NCBI RefSeq assembly: GCF_000337615.1
Contig: NZ_AOII01000091.1
Span: forward strand, 28,866-92,865
Source of the DNA: Natrinema pallidum DSM 3751
GTDB taxonomy: Archaea > Halobacteriota > Halobacteria > Halobacteriales > Natrialbaceae
Length of the DNA stretch: 64,000 nt
Direction: 5' to 3'
Shown: positions 55,515 to 63,975 of the stretch, one piece after another
Layout: the number at the start of each line of letters is the position of its first letter
Position numbering within the stretch: the stretch's first letter is position 1
Made by a program: the position numbers and the translations under genes
Notes under the pieces: generated by a model
Told to the model about the DNA's origin: nothing
Seen by the model: the letters and a program-made list of their open reading frames with translations, nothing else
Database searches by the model: none

Positions 55515-56057
55515 ATGAGAGACGCAAACCAAACCGCCACGGAGACGGTACGTATCGAGGTGTTTCTCCGAAACAACGCCTCCGCGGCCGTCGTGGAACC
55601 GCTCAGATCGATCGTTTCGCGAGCGCGGTGCCTCGAGGAGCGAGCGATAGCGGCCGACGTACGCGTCAAAACGTGGACATCGGTTCGGACTGCGCTCGAG
55701 GAACTCAGCGACGCCAAGCCGTCGGTATCGCTCACCGTCGACGCGTTCGAGTCCTGGGCCGATCGCGAGGGATACACGCTCCGCCCGGCGTTCGACCGAC
55801 ACGAGACCGATTCGATGCTCGAGCACCGTCCCGCCACCGAAATCCAGGTCCCGACGGTCTGCGTCGCCGTCTACGAGGACGACGACCTCCAATGTGTCGC
55901 ACCCTGTTCGGACGGCAACCGAACCTACACCGTCGAAGAGTGCCTCGACGCGCTCGAGGACGGCAGCACGCGGCCGTTCCCCGACCGGGGCGAGCCGATT
56001 CAGAACGGGTTCGGCGACACCATCGGGACCGCCGCACAAGCGGAGAACAGAGACTAA
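55515..56057 (+). CDS. Hypothetical protein (180 aa)
   Basis: A 180-residue acidic soluble protein starting MRDANQTATETVRIEVFLRNNASAA. The pattern of the first half (VRIEVFLR, VSRARCLEERAI, VRVKTWTSVRTALEEL) alternates strand and helix and may be a small alpha/beta domain. I do not recognise the family. Confidence 0.65.
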   Translation: MRDANQTATETVRIEVFLRNNASAAVVEPLRSIVSRARCLEERAIAADVRVKTWTSVRTALEELSDAKPSVSLTVDAFESWADREGYTLRPAFDRHETDSMLEHRPATEIQVPTVCVAVYEDDDLQCVAPCSDGNRTYTVEECLDALEDGSTRPFPDRGEPIQNGFGDTIGTAAQAENRD

Positions 56058-56444
56058 CACGCGGCCCGCCAGGCAGCCCGATCGAGTCTCGAGTCCCCCG
56101 CCGCCGCTGAGGTCGCCACTCGAACTACGGATTCGATTCAGCACGTTTACTCGACGGAGACACTGCATTGGTGGGAGAGTCACGTGGATATCAGCGGTCT
56201 CACCGCGCTCTGATCGAGTGAGCGGACTCCCGTGTAGTGATCCGCCGAATGAACTAAGTTTAAATGCGACCCGGCCGTTCAGCCGAACATGAAATTCAGC
56301 CCTATCCGATCCGTGGGCATCTATTTACCGTCCTCTCGTCAACGACCTGTCCCCATCTCGAGCCATGTGTTCCTCGACTAACACCGCCCCTATCGGCACG
56401 TGCAACCCTTTGCCACCGGCTGATGTTCTCAATGGGTCCGCGTA
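56058..56444. other. Intergenic region, nothing recognised
   Basis: A 387-bp spacer before the frameshifted UPF0104 gene. A TATA-like gtttaaat (56258-56265) is present, but the short ORF behind it (56264-56455) has no convincing features. Confidence 0.5.
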
Positions 56445-57484
56445 ATGTCATCTGAGGAATTGTTCGATTGGCGATCCATTCTGATTGGGTTCGTCGGTGC
56501 CGGACTCGTTCTCTCGGTGCTGCTCATCACTGTCGGTGTCGACGGAATCATTGCACAACTACGGAAGACCCAGCCTGCTGTCATCGCCATCTTGCTTGGG
56601 CTCATCCCTCTCTGGCTCGTCGCTTGGGGGCTCTGTCTACACACCGTCTTGCGCGCGCTGGGAACGCCAACCTCTCGAGTCCAGTCAATCGTCGTGTTTA
56701 CTGCTGCGACCTTCGCGAATCAAGTCACCCCGTTCGGGCAGGCCGGCGGTGAACCCATCAGTGCCTTCCTGATTTCCGAGACCGCCGACACGGAGTACGA
56801 GAACGGGTTAGCCGCCATCGCGAGCGTCGATACCCTGCATTTTTCCCCTCGATTGGGATGGGGCTCGTCGGTATCGGACTGTTCGTCCTGCGTGGGTTCG
56901 ACTTCGGTCGGAACCTACTCCTGGCTAGTCTCACTGTAACGGGACTCCTCGTCGGGTTTGTTCTCGCACTGACGCTCGGGTGGCGGTTCCACCATCGAAT
57001 CGAGACGATAGTTCTCTCGGTGCTTCCGCCGATCGTTCACCGGGTTGGACGGACCGTTCCACGGGTTAGCGCGCCGACGCGAGCGGACATCAAACACCGC
57101 GTAAATGGGTTCTTCGAGTCGATCGCACGGATCGCCAGCAACCCGCGGCTCCTGGTCCTGGCCGGCCTGTTCTCGTGTATCGGGTGGCTCACGCTGTCGG
57201 TCTGTCTCTGGATCTCGCTCGCGTCGATCGGAGTTACTGTCCCCTTCATGGCGATGCTCATCGTACTTCCTGTTGCCAGCATCGCCGGAATATTCCCGCT
57301 TCCGGGCGGTATCGGCGGCGTCGAGACGGCGTTTATCGTTCTCGTCGTCTCCACAACCGGAGTCGCGACGACGGCCGCGACGGCCGCCGTCGTCATCTAT
57401 CGGGGAGCGACTTACTGGATTCCGATGCTAGTCGGTGGCGGTATCACTGCTGTGATCCTCGACAACCTGCATCGTCGCTACTAA
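56445..57484 (+). pseudogene. UPF0104/AglD-like flippase-type membrane protein, frameshifted
   Basis: Two overlapping frames (56445-56939 and 56858-57484) together encode a full-length UPF0104/LPG-synthase-TM protein of about 346 residues. Frame 1 reads through helices 1-4 to ASVDTLHF; the second frame resumes with FPSIGMGLVGIG, in register with the family. The break is at TTTTTCCCC (56840-56848): one missing T restores the fusion. This may be a true mutation, a programmed -1 shift, or a homopolymer sequencing error. The protein family moves lipid-linked sugars or aminoacyl lipids (AglD type). The next gene is a GT2 glycosyltransferase. Confidence 0.8.
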
Positions 57485-57627
57485 TACCCGAAAGAGCCGC
57501 GAGCTTCATCCGTCGGACTGTGAGATCCGTGTTTACTAACGGAATATTTATAATTGTTGAAAGATGTAATACTGCTCGGAACCCATCTATATGGCAGAGT
57601 TGTGAACGTTAAACAACATATGAAGGT

Positions 57628-57635
57628 TTATATTA
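57628..57635 (+). promoter_or_regulatory. TATA element of the GT2 gene
   Basis: ttatatta, 25-29 bp upstream of the ATG at 57657, in an AT-rich stretch (57485-57656) unlike the surrounding spacers. Confidence 0.55.
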
Positions 57636-57656
57636 CAATCGTTACAAGCCGGGAGT

Positions 57657-58934
57657 ATGGTCGCCCTCCATCGATACCTCCTAACCACTGGTATCGTTGC
57701 CTGCGTTCTCGCTCTCACAGCACTCACACTGATGGCCGATTTTCTCGCCATCGTTGTCATCGGACACGCCCTTCCGTTCCTCAGTGCCGTCTTCGACACG
57801 CGTGTTTGGCTCGCGGTTGCTGTCGTGACCCTCACGATCTCGTTACTGTTGTATCTATCGTCGCTGTTTCGGGAGGATCCCGACGCGCTGGTCCATTCGG
57901 GCCGATCCGTCGAGGCGCTGGTCCCCGTCCACGACGAACCCGAGGTACTACACCGCTCAGTGGAACGACTGGCAGCCTCGACCTACGAGGACCTCACCAT
58001 CACAATCGTCTGCGAACCGGATGATCACACCTCTATCGATCGGGCTGACGATTTGGCGGCCGACTACGAGTGTGTCCACTCGATCCAGAATCGTCGGTCG
58101 GGATCGAAGGCAGGCGCGCTCAATGATGCCATCGAACGGAGCGATGCCGACGTGATCGCGATGTTTGATGCCGATCAAGAACCCCACCCGGAGCTAATCG
58201 CCCACGGGATGGCCGCGTTACGAGACCACGACATCGCGCGGGTCCGAAGCCTCCCCCGACCGACTGGCCTCATAGAATCGATAGCGTACTACGAGTATCT
58301 GCTCCTCTTTTTCCTGCCACAGAAACTCGCTCGCTCTCTGTTGGGGCTTCGCATCGTTGGAAGCCGCAGCGTCCTCGTAGAGCGATCGGTCTTCGATGAG
58401 GTGGGACGGTTCGACGAGGGAGCGCTGACCGAGGATATGGACTTCACCCATCGGTGTCACCAGGCCAACCTCTCGATCCGAGAACTATCGTACTATCCCT
58501 GTTTCGAGGAGGCGGCGCACACGTTGCGGGACTGGTGGGGACAGCGGGTTCGCTGGATTACGGGCCATCTCTCTATTTGTCATGGCCACGTCGACGACTG
58601 GCGCAATCTGTCCGACCCGGCGTACCTCAGTTCGCTCCTGTCACTCGTGGGGACGTTCGTTGCGGGGGTTGTCCTCTCGGTAACAGTCCCGAAACTCATC
58701 GTAGCGACGCTCTCGTATCCCGGTTTCGTCGCTGCGGGGTTGGCTGGTATCTACGGCATCGTACTCACAATCCGCGCCATCGACAACTACGCCGCCGGCA
58801 CCGAAGGGTTCGATCTCGCGTGGCTACTCATCCCGGTCACACTGACGCTCTACGGACTCGTTGTCGTGCAAGTCATCGTCAGCTATGCCCTCGGGCGGGA
58901 AGTCAACTGGTACCAGGTGGAAAAACACGGCTGA
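57657..58934 (+). CDS. GT2-family (cellulose-synthase-like) glycosyltransferase
   Basis: A 425-residue membrane glycosyltransferase. Two N-terminal helices are followed by the GT-A domain with DAD (171-173, nucleotide-sugar/metal), TED (258-260, catalytic base region) and QRVRW (296-300, QxxRW), then about four C-terminal helices. The set DxD/ED/QxxRW is that of processive or BcsA-like GT2 enzymes. It probably builds a surface glycan or glycolipid together with the preceding flippase-type protein. Confidence 0.88.
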   Translation: MVALHRYLLTTGIVACVLALTALTLMADFLAIVVIGHALPFLSAVFDTRVWLAVAVVTLTISLLLYLSSLFREDPDALVHSGRSVEALVPVHDEPEVLHRSVERLAASTYEDLTITIVCEPDDHTSIDRADDLAADYECVHSIQNRRSGSKAGALNDAIERSDADVIAMFDADQEPHPELIAHGMAALRDHDIARVRSLPRPTGLIESIAYYEYLLLFFLPQKLARSLLGLRIVGSRSVLVERSVFDEVGRFDEGALTEDMDFTHRCHQANLSIRELSYYPCFEEAAHTLRDWWGQRVRWITGHLSICHGHVDDWRNLSDPAYLSSLLSLVGTFVAGVVLSVTVPKLIVATLSYPGFVAAGLAGIYGIVLTIRAIDNYAAGTEGFDLAWLLIPVTLTLYGLVVVQVIVSYALGREVNWYQVEKHG

Positions 58935-59132
58935 CCGACGCCGACTTCGTTCGGACAGTTCTGATTGCTCGCACGGAACCAGAACACGAGATACTCCGAC
59001 AATCGGTCCGCGTTTCGCTCTCGATTGACAACCACCCCCACCTTCAAGCGGAGGAATCCCGGTTGGGATATTACGGTTTGCAGACTGGTGTGAACCGTCC
59101 GCTCTCGCGGTCGAACAGGAAGACTTCGGACC

Positions 59133-61298
59133 TCAGTCGTCCGCGATCCGGCTGCCACCCGGCGGCATAAAGTGCTGAATCCGGTCCGGACTGGCGATCT
59201 TGCGGACAAACGTCTCGTCCTCGAAGCGATCGCGGAAGCGCCGATAAAGCCGTTTGGCCGCGTCCGCCTGGGCGTACCGCCCGGGCTCGAGTTCGATCGT
59301 CGTCACTGCCTGCCCCTCGATTGCCGACGGCGGGCCGCCGATGACGCGGGTGTACGGTTCGCACTGAATCCCGACCGCCGCGCCGACCGCCGTATCGCGG
59401 TAGTAGGTCCGGTCGCCCCGGATCGCGAACCCGCCTTTCTCCAAGTACTCGCCACTCTCGGGGGTCTTCGAAACCTGATCGGAGTCGACGGCGTAGACGT
59501 CGCCCGCGTAGCGGCCGTCCTTCCAGACCGACGAGTAGGAGACGGCGAACTGCGCCGCTTCCGCGACGCTCGACTCTGGGAGGTCGATGTCGCTCGAGGA
59601 GGCCTCGCTGGGATCGGTCGCCTTCAACACGGTGACGGGACCACCGTGGGCCTGCGTGTGAAGGACTTTGTCCCCGGGCTCGAGGTATTTCTTTACCAGT
59701 TCCTCGTTCTGGTCGGCGTTGCGGCCGCCGATCACGAGGTAGCCGTCGCTGGTGTGGAACCAGCGGAAGCGGTCGAACCAGGGCTCGTTCTCACGGATCG
59801 GAATGGATGGCTCCGAGAGCCAGTCGCGTTGGCTGTCTTCCTCGTCCTCGTCGGCCTCCGCTTCGTCCGCGCCACCGCTCTCGTCGTCCTCCCACTCGTC
59901 GCGGCGTCGCTTGGCATCCTCCAGGTCGTCACGGGTGTTTTCGATGGCCGCGAGCGCACCCTCTTTTTTCTCCTCGACGCGCTTGGCCTCGGTGTAGAGT
60001 CGATCGGCGTTCTGTTCGACGCCCTGCTGGGCATCGAGGCTGATCCGCTCGTCGTCGATATCGACGGTGACCGTGCCATCGCTGCCGTCGACATCGACGA
60101 CGGCCTCGGCGGCGTCGATACCCTGCTCGGCCCCCTCCTCGAATCGGTCCCTGATGTCATCCCACGAGCGATCCCGTTTGCGAGCCCCCAGGATCGTCGA
60201 AAGGATGTCGTCGACTAATCCGTACTCCGCATAGAGGAGTTCGGCCTGCTCGCGCAACGACTCGGCCTCCTGCTCGAACCCCTCGATCGCTCCCTGCTGT
60301 TGCTCGATGATGCGCTCGTGTTTGGCGATCTCCGACTCGAAGTCGGGCCGCTGGTCGGTGGGATCGGGCTCTTCCTCCTCCGCGAGCTCCAGTCGAAAGA
60401 AGTAGTCGTCGAGCGCCGAGAGGAACGAGTCGTAGGGCTCGCCGTCGAGATCCTCGTGTTCCTCGAGCGGGAACGGCGTGACGTCGACAACGTGGGCGTC
60501 ACCGCCTTCGGGTGTCCCGTCACCGTCCGCATCGTCGTCCTCGTCGTCGGTCTCGAGATAGAGACGGGGATCGAAGTTGCCGTTCCGGATGTCGAGCGCA
60601 AGGCGCTCGATGGTCTCGTAGAGTCGATCGTAGACAGCCTCGTCGGCGTCGTCGATGTCCATCCCCTTCTCGACGCCGGCGCGGGTACACACCTCCTCGG
60701 CGTAGAGGCCGCCGAAGTTCAGTTGAGTCGCAAGCGTCCGAACTACGTCCGTATCGGAGTCGTCCATCTCGTGGTCGAACGCCTCCCGAGAAACCGTCAG
60801 CGGGTTCGTTCGAGTGTCTGGGAACTCGTAGCGCGAGCCCGGAACGACAGTTCGGGACTTCAGGCGGACCGTCTCGAGGCAGTCGATCACCTCGTACTCG
60901 CCGTCGGTGACGGCGACGTTACCCTGTCCGAACAGTTCGACGATGATCCGGGTCGTCCCGTCGTCGCGCTCGAAGATGAACTCGAGGATGCGGTCGAACT
61001 CGTACTGCTCGACGCCCGCGAAGTCCGCTCCGGACAGTCGGTTCCGGAGCATCATCGCGAACTGCGGCGGCCGACCGGGGGCGTCGGGCACTCGCTCGGG
61101 GGCGACCGTGTGGGCCCGCTTGACCTCGCCGACCTCGAGGAGCAGTTCCATGCGGCCTCGATCGAAGTCCCGCATCTTGAGCCGGACGAGGTCGTCGCCG
61201 TAGAGGTACGCTTTGTCGACCTTCGCTCCCTCGTAGGCACCGAGTTCCCCGACGAGGGCGGCGAGATCGACGCTGGTGAGCTCCCGCTTTGGATCCAT
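59133..61298 (-). CDS. rqcH: Ribosome-rescue protein RqcH (NFACT family)
   Basis: A 721-residue protein of the Rqc2/NEMF/RqcH family. The N-terminal NFACT-N domain includes the Asp-Arg pair (Asp102-Arg103 in EFDRILEF) used to recruit Ala-tRNA for C-terminal tailing in bacteria. A long coiled-coil (about residues 330-500, EEEEPDPTD and later acidic stretches) and the NFACT-R domain (WFHTSDGYLVIGGRNADQNE) follow. It acts on stalled 50S subunits. The start at 61298 (MDPKRELTS) was preferred to a three-codon longer one. Confidence 0.95.
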   Translation of the reverse strand: MDPKRELTSVDLAALVGELGAYEGAKVDKAYLYGDDLVRLKMRDFDRGRMELLLEVGEVKRAHTVAPERVPDAPGRPPQFAMMLRNRLSGADFAGVEQYEFDRILEFIFERDDGTTRIIVELFGQGNVAVTDGEYEVIDCLETVRLKSRTVVPGSRYEFPDTRTNPLTVSREAFDHEMDDSDTDVVRTLATQLNFGGLYAEEVCTRAGVEKGMDIDDADEAVYDRLYETIERLALDIRNGNFDPRLYLETDDEDDDADGDGTPEGGDAHVVDVTPFPLEEHEDLDGEPYDSFLSALDDYFFRLELAEEEEPDPTDQRPDFESEIAKHERIIEQQQGAIEGFEQEAESLREQAELLYAEYGLVDDILSTILGARKRDRSWDDIRDRFEEGAEQGIDAAEAVVDVDGSDGTVTVDIDDERISLDAQQGVEQNADRLYTEAKRVEEKKEGALAAIENTRDDLEDAKRRRDEWEDDESGGADEAEADEDEEDSQRDWLSEPSIPIRENEPWFDRFRWFHTSDGYLVIGGRNADQNEELVKKYLEPGDKVLHTQAHGGPVTVLKATDPSEASSSDIDLPESSVAEAAQFAVSYSSVWKDGRYAGDVYAVDSDQVSKTPESGEYLEKGGFAIRGDRTYYRDTAVGAAVGIQCEPYTRVIGGPPSAIEGQAVTTIELEPGRYAQADAAKRLYRRFRDRFEDETFVRKIASPDRIQHFMPPGGSRIADD

Positions 61299-61477
61299 AC
61301 CACACACTGCCCGGTCCGGTCAAAAAGACGTGTCGCTCCGACGCGCATACGTCCGCCCGACGATCGACAGTCCCGCTCGACGACTCGCCCCCGAGTGAGC
61401 GCGTCCGCCGACTCGCACGGCCTCGAGACGCCGCCGAGGTCGGAAAGCCTAATCCGTACCAGCACCCAGAAGGAGCC

Positions 61478-61582
61478 ATGCACGAGGCTACCGGTGGTGC
61501 CACCCGCGAGTCGACCGGATCGATCTCGGGTGACGGACAGGGGTACCGATCGCACAACCCCCACGGGGGGCGGACCGTATGA
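61478..61582 (+). CDS. Possible 34-aa upstream ORF overlapping the next gene
   Basis: ATG at 61478, preceded by a strong purine-rich aaggag (61470-61475), runs to TGA at 61580-61582 and overlaps the next ATG (61579) as ATGA. It encodes a Gly/His-rich 34-residue peptide. May be a genuine small gene or a translation-coupling leader. Confidence 0.35.
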   Translation: MHEATGGATRESTGSISGDGQGYRSHNPHGGRTV

Positions 61583-62223
61583 GCGCGGGCGATGACCTCC
61601 CGTGGGAGAACGTCTCCCGGTTTCCGGACTTCCTCGAGCACCTCGAGGGGCAGGGCGGTGCCACGGTCAGGGGGATCGTCGACCGGATCGAGGCGGACAT
61701 CGATATGGACGGGGTCGTCTACCACGACCGCGGCATCCGATCGCCGGGCTACGATGCCACCTTCGTCCCCGAGCCGGAAGGGGATCGACTGCGACCCGCG
61801 TTCAGCGTCGAACTCCATACCGTCGGTCCACGCAGCGTCTGGGCCGTGTTCGACGCGACGCTCTCCTGGGACTTCTATCTGCTCGAGTCGGCGGGCATCG
61901 CGGCGATCGCCTGGGTGAGCGACGAGGAGTACAACGCCGAGGAGGCCGGGATGTTCATGTCGAAACACGACGCCCTCGCCGCGGGTCGGTTCTCCTTTGG
62001 CACCTTCATCTACGCCGACGAGGACTGGCAGGAACAACTGGCACTCATCGAGGGCACCGACACGCCCGCCTTCCTCCAGCGCGACGACGGCAGCACGCTC
62101 GTGCCGACCAGCCAGTCCGAGTTCTACAACGTCGTCAACTCGACGCCGACGGAGTTCCGCACCAACGGTGGCGGTGCGCCCGCCCATCTCGGTCTGCTCG
62201 AACTCGAGGTCACGATCGACTGA
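61579..62223 (+). CDS. Conserved hypothetical protein (214 aa)
   Basis: A 214-residue soluble acidic protein with Trp-rich blocks (SVWAVFDATLSWDFYLLES, IAAIAWVSDEEYNAEEAGMF, FSFGTFIYADEDWQEQL). I do not recognise a family. The start overlaps the stop of a 34-residue ORF. Confidence 0.7.
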   Translation: MSAGDDLPWENVSRFPDFLEHLEGQGGATVRGIVDRIEADIDMDGVVYHDRGIRSPGYDATFVPEPEGDRLRPAFSVELHTVGPRSVWAVFDATLSWDFYLLESAGIAAIAWVSDEEYNAEEAGMFMSKHDALAAGRFSFGTFIYADEDWQEQLALIEGTDTPAFLQRDDGSTLVPTSQSEFYNVVNSTPTEFRTNGGGAPAHLGLLELEVTID

Positions 62224-62313
62224 CGGCGGCCCCTCGGCCGGGACGCGAGCGGCGGGGCCGGCTTCGACCCACCCGATCCGAAGGACTATCCTATCAGCGC
62301 TCGAACCACTCCT

Positions 62314-62667
62314 ATGCTCTCACGAGAGAACCGAGTTCTCGCCGTCGCCGTTGTCCTCTTTTTCGCCGGGCTGGGCGTCGGACTCGTCCTCGAGATCGAA
62401 CACCTCCTCTTCGGCGTCCTCGTGATGGTCGTGATCCCGATCCTCGGACCGCAGTTGTATCTCGCGGCGACCGACGGCAACGACGAGTTCGCGCCGCGAA
62501 CTCGCGTTCGAACCGCAGTCGGGGTCAGTCTGTTCTTGCTGCTGTCGTTTATCGGGGTCACCGACGGGACCGATCGGACGCTCGTCGGCCTGCTTGTCGC
62601 CGGACTGCTGATCGGCTATCTCGCGTACGAGGGCGTCGGCGGTTACCGGAGGACGCGTGACGTCTAG
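62314..62667 (+). CDS. Small membrane protein (117 aa)
   Basis: A 117-residue protein with about four membrane helices (residues 7-27, 29-50, 68-86, 89-108). No family recognised. It may be a permease fragment or a stand-alone membrane protein. Confidence 0.65.
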   Translation: MLSRENRVLAVAVVLFFAGLGVGLVLEIEHLLFGVLVMVVIPILGPQLYLAATDGNDEFAPRTRVRTAVGVSLFLLLSFIGVTDGTDRTLVGLLVAGLLIGYLAYEGVGGYRRTRDV

Positions 62668-62947
62668 TCGCACTCCCACTCCGGTGTACTGATCGAATCA
62701 GCCACCGCGTCTACGACGGCCCGCTCGGCCTCGCAGCGGGAATCATGATCGGGCTGCCGTCTTCATGCTCGTCCGTCCCGGCCTCGAGTTGGGCTCGCCG
62801 CTCGAGGTTGCCGCCGGCCTCCTCGCGGGCGGCCGCTTCCTGCTCGTGGTCAACGCCGTTCTCCCGCACCGACACGGGATACCGTACTCGCGGTCTGAGA
62901 CGGCCCCACACGCTGTCTCCGATGGCGGATCGCGTGACACGGAGTGA
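62661..62947 (+). pseudogene. Frameshifted remnant of a small membrane-protein gene
   Basis: One frame reads SHRVYDGPLGLAAGIMIGL (62703-62756); a different frame continues with GCCGTCTTC at 62756 as AVFMLVRPGLELGSPLEVAAG and then FLLVVNAVLPHRHGIPY. Adding one base near 62754-62758 joins them into a plausible two-helix membrane protein. No start codon is visible upstream in the first frame, so the gene is probably also damaged at its 5' end. Confidence 0.45.
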
Positions 62948-63330
62948 CTGGCAAGCCGACGGTCTCCCCGTGGCTCTCAGGACCGCCGTGTTACCGTCGT
63001 CACGTCTCCCGCATTGCTACTCGAGACGGTCATCGGGACCGAACGGCGAAAAGGATCCGGGTGACGAGCGCGCCGCAACGGTCGCCCCAGGGGACTGAGC
63101 AACCGGATGGCGGAATCGGCGCGCCCGAACGGGACAGTGCGGTGTGTCGCTGTCGAAGTGGGGGGGGAGTTGACAGCGTGCCGACGATCGTCGGCATCGG
63201 ATAGTTGATCCGTCCCCACTATAAATTTTCTGCCATCCGTTGCGAATGAAATGGGGGGCGGCGATGAACAGCTGCGAGAGTTCCACGCCGGATGTGCGGA
63301 CTCGACGCCGGGACGATCGACTCTCCCGCG
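62948..63330. other. Intergenic region, nothing recognised
   Basis: A 383-bp spacer between the frameshifted remnant and elp3. It contains a TATA-like ctataaatttt (63222-63232), but no ORF placed behind it is convincing. Confidence 0.5.
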
Positions 63331-63975
63331 TCAGAGTCGTTTGCTGACGTACGGTCCGTCCTGATGATAGCCGAGCTTGTTCCGGTAGTACTCCCGCGCG
63401 CCGATGCCGGAAATCACGCTGACCTTGTCGTAGCCGGCGTCGGCCGCGAGGTCCTCGGCCCGTTCCATCAGCTGACGGCCGTAGCCCTGGTGCTGGTGTT
63501 GGTCCGTCTCGCCCTCGTCACCCATCGCGACTTCCGACCCGTACACGTGCAGTTCGCGGACGAGCGCCGCGTTCTCGAGTTCCGGTCGAACGGGATCGTC
63601 CGGGAAGCGAAGCCGACAGAAGCCGACGAGGAGGTCCTTCTCGAAGTCCTCGACGGAGATGAAGTGTTCGGTGCCGCCGCAGGCCTCGTACCGCATCACG
63701 TCGAGATCGACGGTTTCGGGTTCCTCGTCGTGCATCCCGGCCTCGCGACAGCGGATGCACTCACACTCCCAGCCGTGTTCGTCCATGCGCTTGCGCGCGA
63801 GTTGTCGGAGGTTCGACTTCCAGACGCCGGCGTCGATGAAGTCCGCCGGGATGTCCCGCTGGACGCGCTGGAGCCGCGTATACCGGGGGATCATGTCCTT
63901 GATCTCCGCGATCAGATCCGCCGCTTCGTCGTTCGAAAGGGGCTCGTACTCGTCTTTGTGCCACCAGTCGTAGGT
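63331..63975 (-). CDS. elp3: Elongator protein 3 (Elp3-type tRNA U34 modification enzyme), C-terminal part
   Basis: 215 genomic codons remain of the C-terminal region of the archaeal Elp3 radical-SAM/GNAT enzyme (tRNA uridine 34 carboxymethylation). Two CxxC-type sites (CECIRCREAG) and the GNAT acetyl-CoA domain (YGRQLMERAEDLAADAG, then ISGIGAREYYRNKLGYH) are present. The N-terminal radical-SAM half lies beyond 63975; the six residues that would precede this point (MYKRQ...) are read from adapter, not genome. Confidence 0.9.
   Translation of the reverse strand, partial: TYDWWHKDEYEPLSNDEAADLIAEIKDMIPRYTRLQRVQRDIPADFIDAGVWKSNLRQLARKRMDEHGWECECIRCREAGMHDEEPETVDLDVMRYEACGGTEHFISVEDFEKDLLVGFCRLRFPDDPVRPELENAALVRELHVYGSEVAMGDEGETDQHQHQGYGRQLMERAEDLAADAGYDKVSVISGIGAREYYRNKLGYHQDGPYVSKRL

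Noticed and set aside
56264..56455. A 63-codon plus-strand ORF immediately behind a TATA-like gtttaaat
   Set aside because: The ATG overlaps the TATA element itself, so it could not be on the transcript. Its sequence has no conserved features.
63247..63351. A short plus-strand ORF behind a TATA-like ctataaatttt
   Set aside because: Its 34 codons overlap the end of elp3 and its composition is random. No start signal supports it.
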